Below the pieces are notes generated by a model that saw nothing but the letters and a program-made list of their open reading frames with translations, did not search any database and was not told the DNA's origin. The position numbers were made by a program, and so were the translations under genes. A stretch of DNA of 42,721 nt from M3007 sp964630705 (GTDB lineage Bacteria; Bacteroidota; Bacteroidia; Chitinophagales; Saprospiraceae), in NCBI GenBank assembly GCA_964630705.1, contig CAZVZH010000013.1, positions 1-42,721 of the forward strand. Reading direction: 5' to 3'. Below are positions 27,013 through 34,527 of this stretch, piece by piece (position 1 is the first letter of the stretch; the number at the start of each line of letters is the position of its first letter).

Positions 27013-27573
27013 TCATATGCTATCCAGCGCCTTGCGTCGCTCCTGGCCGGTTTGCCGGAAATGCGAAGGGGTAAGTCCGGTCACTTTTTTAAACTGACTG
27101 CTGAGGTGCGCCACGGAGCTATAGCCTAGTTTCCAGGCGATTTCACTGATGTTCAGTTGGTTGTAAACCAGGAGTTCTTTGGCGCGTTCAATTTTTTGCT
27201 CGATTAGAAACTGCTCGATGGTGCGCCCTTCCGTTTCGGAAAACAGGCGGCTCAGCGCGGAGTAGTCGCGGTGCAAAATGCCGGGGAGCCAATCTGACAA
27301 GTTGAGTGGAGCAATTTCTTCTTGTTGGTGCACGTGCTCAACGATAGCGGCTTTGATCCGGGCAATGAGCTGATGGCGTTGGTCGTCGAGCAATTCGAAG
27401 CCTTGGTCCCGGAGCAAATGTTGGAGTTGGATTAATTGAGCGGGCTCCAATGTATGGGTGGTTTGGACTTCCCCCAGCCGAATTTGCAGAAACGGTATGT
27501 TCATTAAGTTAAATACTTCCTCTACCGCCCGGATGCAACGGTTGCACACCATGTTTTTTATATAGATCTGCAT
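27013..27573 (-). CDS. AraC-type regulator with an N-terminal HMA-like metal-binding domain
   Basis: This protein has 186 residues. The first 65 look like an HMA ferredoxin-like domain: MQIYIKNMVCNRC with Cys10 and Cys13 in CxxC spacing, then FLQIRLGEV and LLRDQGFELL. Residues 85-180 are an AraC/XylS DNA-binding domain with two helix-turn-helix units (ISEIAWKLGYSSVAHLSSQF, KKVTGLTPSHFR). It probably senses Cu(I) through the Cys pair and controls copA, which starts 100 bases downstream on the same strand. Sensing is inferred from domain fusion and position. Confidence 0.85.
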   Translation of the reverse strand: MQIYIKNMVCNRCIRAVEEVFNLMNIPFLQIRLGEVQTTHTLEPAQLIQLQHLLRDQGFELLDDQRHQLIARIKAAIVEHVHQQEEIAPLNLSDWLPGILHRDYSALSRLFSETEGRTIEQFLIEQKIERAKELLVYNQLNISEIAWKLGYSSVAHLSSQFKKVTGLTPSHFRQTGQERRKALDSI

Positions 27574-27662
27574 GTTAGAGTGGGTTTGTTTTTTTGGAAA
27601 GCAGCTGAAACCTCCGGAATTTCGGCCTTCTAAAATAATAGCCCTAATAGCGGTAGCTGCAC

Positions 27663-28634
27663 ATGATATTAATCCAGTTTTTACTTATTGGTTTAGGAAT
27701 CGTCCTGGTTTCTGCAGGCGCGCGATTTTTGGTGGATGGCGCTTCAGCCTTGGCTAAACGATGGAATATTTCAGATTTGGTGGTTGGCCTGACTATCGTT
27801 TCTTTTGGCACTTCGGCGCCGGAGTTGGTGGTGTCGGTAGTTGCGGCCACCAGCGGCACGGCGGAGTTGGCATTGGGAAACGTGATCGGCAGCAATACCG
27901 TCAATATCTGTCTGATTTTGGGGCTTACGGCTGTGCTGCAACCCTTGCACATTCAACGTAATACAATTTGGAAGGAAATTCCGCTCAGTTTGCTGGGCGT
28001 CGTGGTGGCTTTTTTTCTGGCCAGTGATATTTGGCTCGATGGCGCTACGGCGGCCTTTATTTCCCGGTCGGATGGGCTGGTGTTGTTGTCGTTTTTTTTA
28101 GTATACCTATATTATATGTATGAAGTGGCCCGGCAGAGTCCGGCTTTTGCAGTGCACGCGCCCGATCTTAAGGGAATGCCGGTTTGGTTGGCGGTCGGTA
28201 TGAGTGTATTAGGTTTGGCGGGCCTGGTGTGGGGCGGGCAGTTGATCGTGGATGCAGGGGTGGCAGTAGCGCGGGCGTTTGGCATAAGCGAAGCGATGAT
28301 TGGCCTCACGTTGATTTCGATCGGCACCTCTATTCCGGAGTTGGCCACTTCGGTGGTAGCGGCGTTGCGCGGGAAGGCAGATATGGCTGTGGGAAATATA
28401 ATAGGCTCGAATATTTTCAATATTTTTTTCATTCTGGGTGTGAGCGCGACGGTGGCTCCCTTACCGGTTGGGCAAATTTCGCTGGTAGATTTCGGGGTAT
28501 GCATACTTGCGACCCTGATTATGTTTGTCGGCAGTTTTATTGCGACGCCCAGGGTGTTACACCGCGCAGAAGGCGGATTGTTGCTTTCCGTGTACTTTTT
28601 TTACATGACCTGGCTGATGATCAAGATTTTATAG
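27663..28634 (+). CDS. CaCA-family sodium/calcium (cation) exchanger, YrbG-like
   Basis: This 323-residue protein has about ten helices. Two internal alpha-repeats carry the family signature: SFGTSAPELVVSVVA with GNVIGSNTVN in the first half, and SIGTSIPELATSVVA with GNIIGSNIFN in the second. The acidic Glu of each GTSxPE motif is the ion ligand. It exchanges Ca2+ or another cation for Na+ or H+ across the inner membrane. It diverges from the HMA-AraC regulator across 89 bases and converges with mgsA. Confidence 0.93.
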   Translation: MILIQFLLIGLGIVLVSAGARFLVDGASALAKRWNISDLVVGLTIVSFGTSAPELVVSVVAATSGTAELALGNVIGSNTVNICLILGLTAVLQPLHIQRNTIWKEIPLSLLGVVVAFFLASDIWLDGATAAFISRSDGLVLLSFFLVYLYYMYEVARQSPAFAVHAPDLKGMPVWLAVGMSVLGLAGLVWGGQLIVDAGVAVARAFGISEAMIGLTLISIGTSIPELATSVVAALRGKADMAVGNIIGSNIFNIFFILGVSATVAPLPVGQISLVDFGVCILATLIMFVGSFIATPRVLHRAEGGLLLSVYFFYMTWLMIKIL

Positions 28635-28641
28635 GACAGGC

Positions 28642-29103
28642 TCAGGGGTCTTTTCTCCGGGTGTAAGGACCATAGTCGGGCAATTGCACTTCGTAGTTTT
28701 GATGGAATAGTGGAGAAGTCAGAATGAAATCGGCGGTGGCCCTGTCGCAGGCGATGGGCAGGTTCCAAACGACCCCAAGACGCAACAATGCTTTGATATC
28801 GGGGTCGTGGGGCTGTGCTTCCATAGGGTCCCAGAAAAAAATGAGCAGGTCGATTTTTCCTTCTGCGATCATCGCCCCGATTTGTTGGTCGCCGCCTAAG
28901 GGGCCACTGAGCAGGCAATGGACGGGCATATCGAGGGCTTTATTCAAAAGGCGTCCGGTGGTGCCGGTGGCAAATAATTCGTGTTCGATGAGCAACTTTC
29001 GGTTGTACAATGCCCAATCGATGAGGTCGTCTTTTTTGTGGTCGTGCGCCACCAGCGCAATGCGTTTGCGTTGGGGAAGTTGGCGGGTCTGGGTATTTGC
29101 CAT
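28642..29103 (-). CDS. mgsA: Methylglyoxal synthase
   Basis: This 153-residue enzyme converts dihydroxyacetone phosphate to methylglyoxal and phosphate, a glycolytic bypass that frees phosphate. Family features are LVAHDHKKDDLIDW, ATGTTG with the phosphate-binding residues, SGPLGGDQQIGA with catalytic Asp72, and IFFWDPMEAQPHDPDI. Length matches the family. It is a single gene, convergent with the exchanger gene 7 bases away. Confidence 0.96.
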   Translation of the reverse strand: MANTQTRQLPQRKRIALVAHDHKKDDLIDWALYNRKLLIEHELFATGTTGRLLNKALDMPVHCLLSGPLGGDQQIGAMIAEGKIDLLIFFWDPMEAQPHDPDIKALLRLGVVWNLPIACDRATADFILTSPLFHQNYEVQLPDYGPYTRRKDP

Positions 29104-29268
29104 ATGTGGTTGAGTTGCCGGAAAGAGAGGAAGGTAATTCGCGAAGGTAGTGCGGGTTTATCCTGTGAAACACCTTATTTTGTCCGAAAATCTGGGATTA
29201 ACTTCGACGAAGTTGGTGTCCGCGTCTCAATCGTTTCATTTTTGCCCCCACTAAAAACAACTGTTAAA

Positions 29269-29460
29269 ATGAATGATTTGTTGAAGAACCCGATCTTTGC
29301 CTTCCTTGCTGGACTCCTTTTGTTGTGGCTGGCCTTCAAAGTGTTGAAGGTGGTGATTAGTATGTTTTGGATTTTCGTTCTTGCATTTATTATATTGTTT
29401 TTTGTTAACGACCGCTTTCGAAGGGCCGTGCGCATTTTTTTGAATAAGCTGTTCCATTGA
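29269..29460 (+). CDS. Small membrane protein
   Basis: This 63-residue protein starts at the ATG at 29269; the longer in-frame extension runs back into the mgsA leader and is not credible. Two hydrophobic stretches cover about residues 8-25 and 28-47, followed by a basic tail (DRFRRAVRIFLNKLFH). It lies 49 bases before the PspA-like gene and probably shares its transcript. I recognise no family and assign no function. Confidence 0.6.
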   Translation: MNDLLKNPIFAFLAGLLLLWLAFKVLKVVISMFWIFVLAFIILFFVNDRFRRAVRIFLNKLFH

Positions 29461-29509
29461 GCTGCTGTATTTCAAACTTTTTCTCACTTAACGCATCCAA
29501 TATTTTCCA

Positions 29510-30544
29510 ATGAGCACTGAATTGCAACCGATTAAACCCAAAAATTTTTGGGAACGGCCGGAGGGCCTCACAGGTGGTTTGTTTATGGCCGCTATCGTTT
29601 TGGGGGGCGGTTATTTGTTATACAAGGCTTTGCCTACTCTGATTAACCTGGCGGAAAACACCCTATACCTGGCAGGCATACTGGCTGCTTTGGCTGGCTT
29701 GATTTATGTAGTGCTGGATCCCAAAATGCGGAACCTGATTTGGTATATGTACAAATCGGTGATGCGTTGGATTACAGGGCTGTTCGTTCAAATTGACCCG
29801 ATTGGTATTTTGAAAAGCTACATCGAGGAGTTGAAAGACAACCTCGGAAGCATGAATACCCAGATCAGCCGCTTGAAAGGCCAGATGTATAAGCTGTCGG
29901 AAATGATCCGGCAAAACCAGAAAGAAATTCAAACGAACCTGGGCATAGCCAGTAAGGCTAAAGAAACTGGTAAAGAGGCTATTATGGTATTGAAAGCGCG
30001 AAAGGCCGGCCGTTTGCAGGAATCTAACATCAAACTGGAGGATTTGTACAAACGGATGGAGGTGCTCTACCGGGTGTTGACCAAGATGTACGAGAATTCC
30101 GAAATTATGTTGGAAGACCTGCAAGATCAGGTGGTAGTAAAGGAACAGGAATACAAGGCCATCAAAGCCAGCCATTCGGCTATCCGTTCAGCCATGAATA
30201 TCCTCAGCGGCAATAGCGACAAAAAGTACATGTATGATATGGCCTTGGAGGCTATGGCGGAAGATGTTGGGCAAAAAGTGGGGGAAATGGAGCGCTTTAT
30301 GGATATGTCCAAAAACTTTATGGAATCCATCGACCTTCAAAATGGCGTTTTTGAAGAGGAAGGTTTGCATATGCTGGAGCAATGGGAAAAGGAGGGCGTT
30401 TCGTTTTTGCTGGGGAAAGAAAAGGCGGCGATTATCGCAAAAGCAGACAACCCAAAAGAAATACTGGATTTGAATATGCCGGTAAAACCGCCCAGCAAGA
30501 ATGAACGGGGAGGCAACCAATACGATGCCTTCTTCGAATCTTAG
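29510..30544 (+). CDS. Membrane-anchored coiled-coil protein resembling PspA/IM30
   Basis: This protein has 344 residues. Two transmembrane helices occupy about 21-40 and 51-68. A long coiled coil runs from about 97 to 235 and starts DPIGILKSYIEELKDNL, which resembles the start of the PspA/IM30 helical core. Residues 235-344 are helical and acidic. The layout suggests a PspA/ESCRT-III-like rod tethered to the inner membrane, but this is an inference from pattern, not a family match. The stop overlaps the end of the convergent 509-residue gene by 4 bases. Confidence 0.7.
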   Translation: MSTELQPIKPKNFWERPEGLTGGLFMAAIVLGGGYLLYKALPTLINLAENTLYLAGILAALAGLIYVVLDPKMRNLIWYMYKSVMRWITGLFVQIDPIGILKSYIEELKDNLGSMNTQISRLKGQMYKLSEMIRQNQKEIQTNLGIASKAKETGKEAIMVLKARKAGRLQESNIKLEDLYKRMEVLYRVLTKMYENSEIMLEDLQDQVVVKEQEYKAIKASHSAIRSAMNILSGNSDKKYMYDMALEAMAEDVGQKVGEMERFMDMSKNFMESIDLQNGVFEEEGLHMLEQWEKEGVSFLLGKEKAAIIAKADNPKEILDLNMPVKPPSKNERGGNQYDAFFES

Positions 30545-32070
30545 TCGGCCTGGATTTCCATCAACATCTCCCAGATGTCTTCGTAAGGGATCACTTCAAC
30601 TGCGAAAGATTGGCTGGACATATGAGCGGGCTCTTTTTCCAAAAGGGCCCGCTCTTTTTCCATTTTACGCGCTGCTCTTTGGCCGTCGAATTCCTTTTTA
30701 GCCAGGGCCAAAACCATTTTTAAAAAGATCGCACTCCTGCGGTTGGTGTCGTTTTCCAAATATCGTTTCCGGTATTTGTCCAAGGCGTCGATCGAGCGGC
30801 CGAAGTCGTCTTCAGCGTTGCTGCCTTGGGCGATGTTGTACAGCACAGGTAAAAGCACCAGGGGAATATTCATGCCTTCTTTTTCCTTATCCAGCACTTC
30901 AAAGTCGTTGGAAAAGCGCGCGGTTTTTGGGTTAAAATAGCCGGCAATAGCTTCAACCTGCTGTTGTTCAAGTTTGCCCAACACCGCCAGGAGGTGGAGA
31001 TACCCGCCATGAAGCGTCCACATATCGCGGGTGCTTCCGCTTAAGATGTTAAAACGGTTGTGTTGAATAACCTTGCCAAAGGTCTGCAAGGCCTCTTCAT
31101 ACCTGCGCGCGTACAGGAAATAATAGAACTGGGTTTCCATGGCACGAAACCAATTATACTCTCCATCAATGACCAAACTAAGGCAGAAATCAACGGTTTC
31201 TTGCGCGGCGCCATTGGTTACGCGCAATTGGGTTAAGCAGGCTAGTTTTTGAAGACCGAAGCTCAATAATGAGCCCCTGTTTGAGATTTTTTTTGCTTGT
31301 AATAACTCCAAGGCTTCATCGCACAATGCAATGGTTTTTTGACAATTATTTATTGCTGTATACCGAATAACCCCAATGGTATAAGTATAAGTGTAATACT
31401 GGATGGTATCAATCTCCGGCGCCATGGGGAACAACTCCTCAAAATATTGTTGGGCGTAATCATGTACCTCCTGGTTGCTAGAGCGGTTAGAAATATAATA
31501 ATGGATGAGGTTTTCGTGGTAGTCGTAAGCTTTGGATTCCCAGAACCGTTTTTTTTCAAAACTGCGGTGCAATTCGCTGAACTTCTCATGATTGACCCGA
31601 TCGCTGGGGCTAAGCGCGTATTGCTGGCGTAATTGCCGGCAGATGTCGGCGCTGAGCTCTGTAAATTCAAATTTTGTGGTTTGAGTGAGTAGTTGTTGTA
31701 AAACATAAACGCTGGCTTTGTGAGCGTCTTGACTGCGAAGCACATATGCGGCCGCATAGTCCCGGTAGCAGTTAAAAAGCGCCCGGCCCCGCTCATTAAA
31801 CATGGCTTGCTGCACATCGACAAAAAATGAGGTGTTGATCAACTGTCGAATCAGGCGGTTGCGTAGCTTCCGGTAGTTTGGATCTTTCTCATCTGTTCCA
31901 AAAAAATGTTTGGCGGCTTCATCGTCCGAGTTGAGCCGGTCCGTATAAATAGACTCGTATAGCTCTTCAGTGCGGGTATCGCTGCTGCCCGGGTTACCCA
32001 ATACTTCGATCTGTTTTATTTTGTTTTTGGAAATCGTCCGAACTAAATCCTTTAAAACTTCAAAGTCCAT
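30541..32070 (-). CDS. Uncharacterised helical (solenoid-like) protein
   Basis: This 509-residue, apparently cytoplasmic protein has no signal peptide or membrane helix. The N-terminus (MDFEVLKDLVRTISKNKIKQ) is followed by FFGTDEKDPNYRKLRNRLI. Regularly spaced amphipathic helices then recall TPR-like solenoids, with late segments AFKKM-type helices rich in Arg, Lys and Glu. I do not recognise a named family. Such repeats usually mediate protein contacts, but no partner is evident. It overlaps the end of the PspA-like gene by 4 bases on the opposite strand. The AT-rich region begins just upstream of its start. Confidence 0.7.
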   Translation of the reverse strand: MDFEVLKDLVRTISKNKIKQIEVLGNPGSSDTRTEELYESIYTDRLNSDDEAAKHFFGTDEKDPNYRKLRNRLIRQLINTSFFVDVQQAMFNERGRALFNCYRDYAAAYVLRSQDAHKASVYVLQQLLTQTTKFEFTELSADICRQLRQQYALSPSDRVNHEKFSELHRSFEKKRFWESKAYDYHENLIHYYISNRSSNQEVHDYAQQYFEELFPMAPEIDTIQYYTYTYTIGVIRYTAINNCQKTIALCDEALELLQAKKISNRGSLLSFGLQKLACLTQLRVTNGAAQETVDFCLSLVIDGEYNWFRAMETQFYYFLYARRYEEALQTFGKVIQHNRFNILSGSTRDMWTLHGGYLHLLAVLGKLEQQQVEAIAGYFNPKTARFSNDFEVLDKEKEGMNIPLVLLPVLYNIAQGSNAEDDFGRSIDALDKYRKRYLENDTNRRSAIFLKMVLALAKKEFDGQRAARKMEKERALLEKEPAHMSSQSFAVEVIPYEDIWEMLMEIQAD

Positions 32071-32628
32071 AAGGTGTAATTAAGGATTTAAACTATTGAT
32101 AACCATTCCAATACCAATCTGCATGGTTTGAAACATGATATTCTGTCCTTTTTTTAACATTTTAAGCGTCCCACCTTTGTGTTATAATACTTGCAGTACT
32201 TAGTTACTCAAATTTATGTGAAAACTTAGGAGACGGTGAAGCGATTGGCGATCAAAATGACTTTAAAAACTGAGTAGCTTCGAAAATACACCAGATAAGT
32301 TGAAAAAAATTTGCATCTCAAATATTTTACGGATTACCAGATGGTTTAGATCCTCGTGGAAAAATGCAGATTCGTGAATGTTGGCGCAGAATATGGTTAA
32401 ATACAAATGAAATTTAGTAATGCGTAAGTAATTTATACATATTGAGTTTTTGTTCTAAGAGACTAAAATGAGCTGTTGATTTGGATGCTTTCTTGCCAAG
32501 TGCGCAAGAAGGGTAAGTGTTTTAATGTTCAATCTGGGCGGATTGAAACGTGCAAAATTGTCCTTTTTTTAGGGGGCTAACTGCCGGACTTTTGATCTGT
32601 CAATTTGAACAATTCAAACGCTTACGTT
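32071..32628. other. AT-rich non-coding stretch with a small hairpin
   Basis: I see no credible gene in these 558 bases, which are visibly poorer in GC than the flanking core genes. A 7-bp hairpin (TTCTTGC 32490-32496 with GCAAGAA 32504-32510) is present, without a T run. The promoters of the 509-residue gene (minus) and the small secreted ORF (plus) should lie here, but no clear -7/-33 pair is visible. Two CRISPR-repeat-like 20-mers are described separately. Confidence 0.6.
32115..32549 (+). repeat. Two degenerate CRISPR-repeat-like 20-mers
   Basis: CAATCTGCATGGTTTGAAAC (32115-32134) and CAATCTGGGCGGATTGAAAC (32530-32549) match at 16 of 20 positions. Both end in TTGAAAC, a common end of Cas6-processed CRISPR repeats. 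The second copy is part of an imperfect palindrome starting GTTTTAAT near 32519. They are 415 bases apart with no regular spacer and no third copy, so this is not an array. Chance similarity is possible. Confidence 0.25.
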
Positions 32629-32793
32629 ATGCCAGTATTTACGTTGCTTATCAGCCTGTTTTTGACCCTTTCCAGTCTTGGTGAAAGCCTCCCGAACGCT
32701 AATCAAGGCGATCCTAAGTCCGGTACAGAGCAATCCGGAAGAACGAATGATGGGCAACCGGAGTTTATTATTGTCGATCTGGAAACCCCTTAA
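32629..32793 (+). CDS. Possible small secreted peptide
   Basis: This 54-residue frame starts at the ATG at 32629. Residues 1-20 are hydrophobic and look like a signal peptide (MPVFTLLISLFLTLSSLGES). A polar acidic tail of about 34 residues ending in VDLETP follows. No family is recognised, and the short length makes chance occurrence possible. It lies alone in the AT-rich region. Confidence 0.4.
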   Translation: MPVFTLLISLFLTLSSLGESLPNANQGDPKSGTEQSGRTNDGQPEFIIVDLETP

Positions 32794-33245
32794 ATACAAC
32801 AGAAATAATACCGCCAGCCTCCGCCTGAGGTATTTTTAATCTACATTAGTAGCCATGCGTATATAATCTCCTGACGCTGGGCTCTAAACACGCTTAATTC
32901 TTGCCGGGCTTTCCCGTGTTCTAGAAGGCTTTCCGGGTATTGCAAACCGATAATTGCGCGTCGGTATCTACTTTACAGAGGGATGTTCGTGCCAGACGTA
33001 CTGTCTTACAGGCCAAACGGCACACATAGTAGATGCAATGCTAGCCTTACCTGACCGGGAAGCCCTTTTTATTTTGGCAAACAATTGCGACGGATTTGCC
33101 TTGTCGATTTACAGTGTTTTATTTTTTTTCTTGCCAGTAGCAACTTTTGCGTACTTTTCGCGGTGAAAAGAGAACCAAAGGGAATTACTTGCCTTAGGGC
33201 TTTCTGCGTGCTCTTAATCTTTGCTTTAATCACAATCGACAATAT
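32794..33245. other. Non-coding stretch upstream of cas6
   Basis: I see no credible gene in these 452 bases. Open frames here are short, lack family features and overlap each other. No direct repeats with regular spacing are present, so there is no CRISPR array. A weak palindrome occurs at 33144-33180. A TAATCTTTG sequence about 25 bases before cas6 is one base longer than the -7 consensus. Confidence 0.6.
33144..33180. repeat. Degenerate palindrome upstream of cas6
   Basis: CTTTTC (33154-33159) pairs with GAAAAG (33165-33170), and CTTTTG (33144-33149) partly pairs with CCAAAG (33175-33180). It resembles decayed copies of small dispersed palindromes found in Bacteroidota genomes. It is a low-confidence call. 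Confidence 0.3.
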
Positions 33246-34037
33246 ATGCGCATCCAGTTCAGCCTTTCCTGCCAGAAAGGCGTTATTATTCCAATTAACT
33301 ACCAGTCGGAAATTTCCAATTGGATTTTTTCTGTTTTATCCAACTCTGGCGCTGAATTATCTGCTTGGGTACAACAGCAGGGCTTTGATTTTAGCTCCCG
33401 AACCTTTAAGCTTTTCACGTTCAGCCCTTTAGCGATCTATCCTTATGAGATGGATCAGGTCAAGCAGGAGTTTAAATTGTTGGGGAACCAGGTAAAGCTT
33501 AGTATTTCCCTTTACATCGAACAGGCATTCGAACAGCAGATCGTCCATTTGTTTCGGCAAGTACCGCTCACATTGGGTACTGTTGATGGGGTGCCTGCTC
33601 AATTCGAGGTCAAACACTGGCAAATAATGCCAAGGCCAGGGTTCAAAGATACCATGCAGTTTAAGGCGATTTCCCCTATTTCTATCACAACGGTGGAAGA
33701 AGGCAAATCAGCCAATCAATACTTATTGCCGGACCATGAAAATTACGACATTAGTTTTTTCAATCATGCCGTCCGGCGATTTAAATCGGCAATGCAGTAC
33801 AAGTCTTTAGCGGCTTTGAAGCTGATTGATCCGTCTTTTCCAATGAATTTCAGGTTGCTTGGGCCCGCAAAATCACGACTGATTCACCTGAAACCGAATC
33901 CCGATGGGATCTCACAACTCCGTGGATTTGCCTTTGAGTTTGAAGTAAGTATGCCAATCCCATTGATGGAATTTTGTTACTTCACTGGTTTTGGTGAATT
34001 CCCATATTTGGGTTTTGGTTTTGTCGATCAAAAATAA
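33246..34037 (+). CDS. cas6: CRISPR-associated endoribonuclease Cas6, orphan, catalytic residues altered
   Basis: This 263-residue protein has the usual Cas6 length. The N-terminus MRIQFSL with IPINYQSEISNWIFSVL matches the first ferredoxin-like domain. FKLFTFSPL (54-62), FKAISPISI in the middle and the C-terminal glycine-rich loop GFGEFPYLGFGFV complete the RAMP pattern. Cas6 cuts CRISPR precursor RNA at repeats. Compared from memory with Pyrococcus furiosus Cas6 (Tyr31, His46, Lys52), the matching positions here appear to be Phe28, Gln43 and Lys55, so the catalytic His and Tyr seem lost. No other cas gene or array is in the window. It may bind repeat RNA without cutting, or cut by another mechanism. 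Confidence 0.88.
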   Translation: MRIQFSLSCQKGVIIPINYQSEISNWIFSVLSNSGAELSAWVQQQGFDFSSRTFKLFTFSPLAIYPYEMDQVKQEFKLLGNQVKLSISLYIEQAFEQQIVHLFRQVPLTLGTVDGVPAQFEVKHWQIMPRPGFKDTMQFKAISPISITTVEEGKSANQYLLPDHENYDISFFNHAVRRFKSAMQYKSLAALKLIDPSFPMNFRLLGPAKSRLIHLKPNPDGISQLRGFAFEFEVSMPIPLMEFCYFTGFGEFPYLGFGFVDQK

Positions 34038-34066
34038 GCCCTTCTCCAGCACAAACATTCGATGTG

Positions 34067-34516
34067 ATGCGCTTCTGCTCTTACCATGGTCCGGCGTTTT
34101 TCTTTGTGTCCTTTGTTTTTTTTCATTCCTGTAATACTAACCCAGGTATTCAACCTCACGCATTGCACGGAAGATGGGAGCTGCAGGAGGGTTTCCGCAA
34201 CCAGAAGGCAACTGAAACCTTGTCCGGTACCTACTTTTTCTTTGAAGAAGGGAACAAAATGAAAACGAACCTTCCGGTAGGTCCGGAAATGTTGGTTCCA
34301 TTCGAATTGGAAAGCCAAACCATTCGACAGAAAACGAGTCCGGAGATCAAATATAAGATCCTCCAAATAACGGATAGTTCGCTCTTTTTAGGCCTTGAAC
34401 TCCGCGGGATGCAGTTTGAGTTTCGACTGCGCAAAACGAAGGAGGAAGAAACGGTCCCTTCTGCTTTACCTACTTCTCCTGAAAGCGAAGCGCCCGTGGA
34501 CAGTACCCTAAAATAA
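34067..34516 (+). CDS. Putative small lipoprotein, lipocalin-like
   Basis: This 149-residue protein starts at the ATG at 34067; a GTG lies one codon upstream. A hydrophobic lead ends in FFHSC, a plausible lipobox with the Cys near residue 22. The HGRWELQEGF segment and alternating strands (TYFFFEEGNKMKTNL, YKILQITDSSLFLGLEL) resemble small lipocalin-like lipoproteins of Bacteroidota. The C-terminal 25 residues are rich in Glu, Pro and Ser and look disordered. It follows cas6 by 29 bases but is unlikely to be linked in function. Confidence 0.65.
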   Translation: MRFCSYHGPAFFFVSFVFFHSCNTNPGIQPHALHGRWELQEGFRNQKATETLSGTYFFFEEGNKMKTNLPVGPEMLVPFELESQTIRQKTSPEIKYKILQITDSSLFLGLELRGMQFEFRLRKTKEEETVPSALPTSPESEAPVDSTLK

Positions 34517-34527
34517 GGGAAGGCCTT

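Noticed and set aside
32954..33166. A 70-codon Cys-rich frame before cas6
   Set aside because: It has a non-ATG start, no family features and lies in a low-complexity AT-rich stretch.
32794..33245. A CRISPR array beside cas6
   Set aside because: No direct repeat recurs at regular spacing here or elsewhere in the AT-rich region.
33085..33432. A 115-codon frame overlapping the start of cas6
   Set aside because: It overlaps the conserved N-terminus of Cas6 in another frame and has no recognisable feature.
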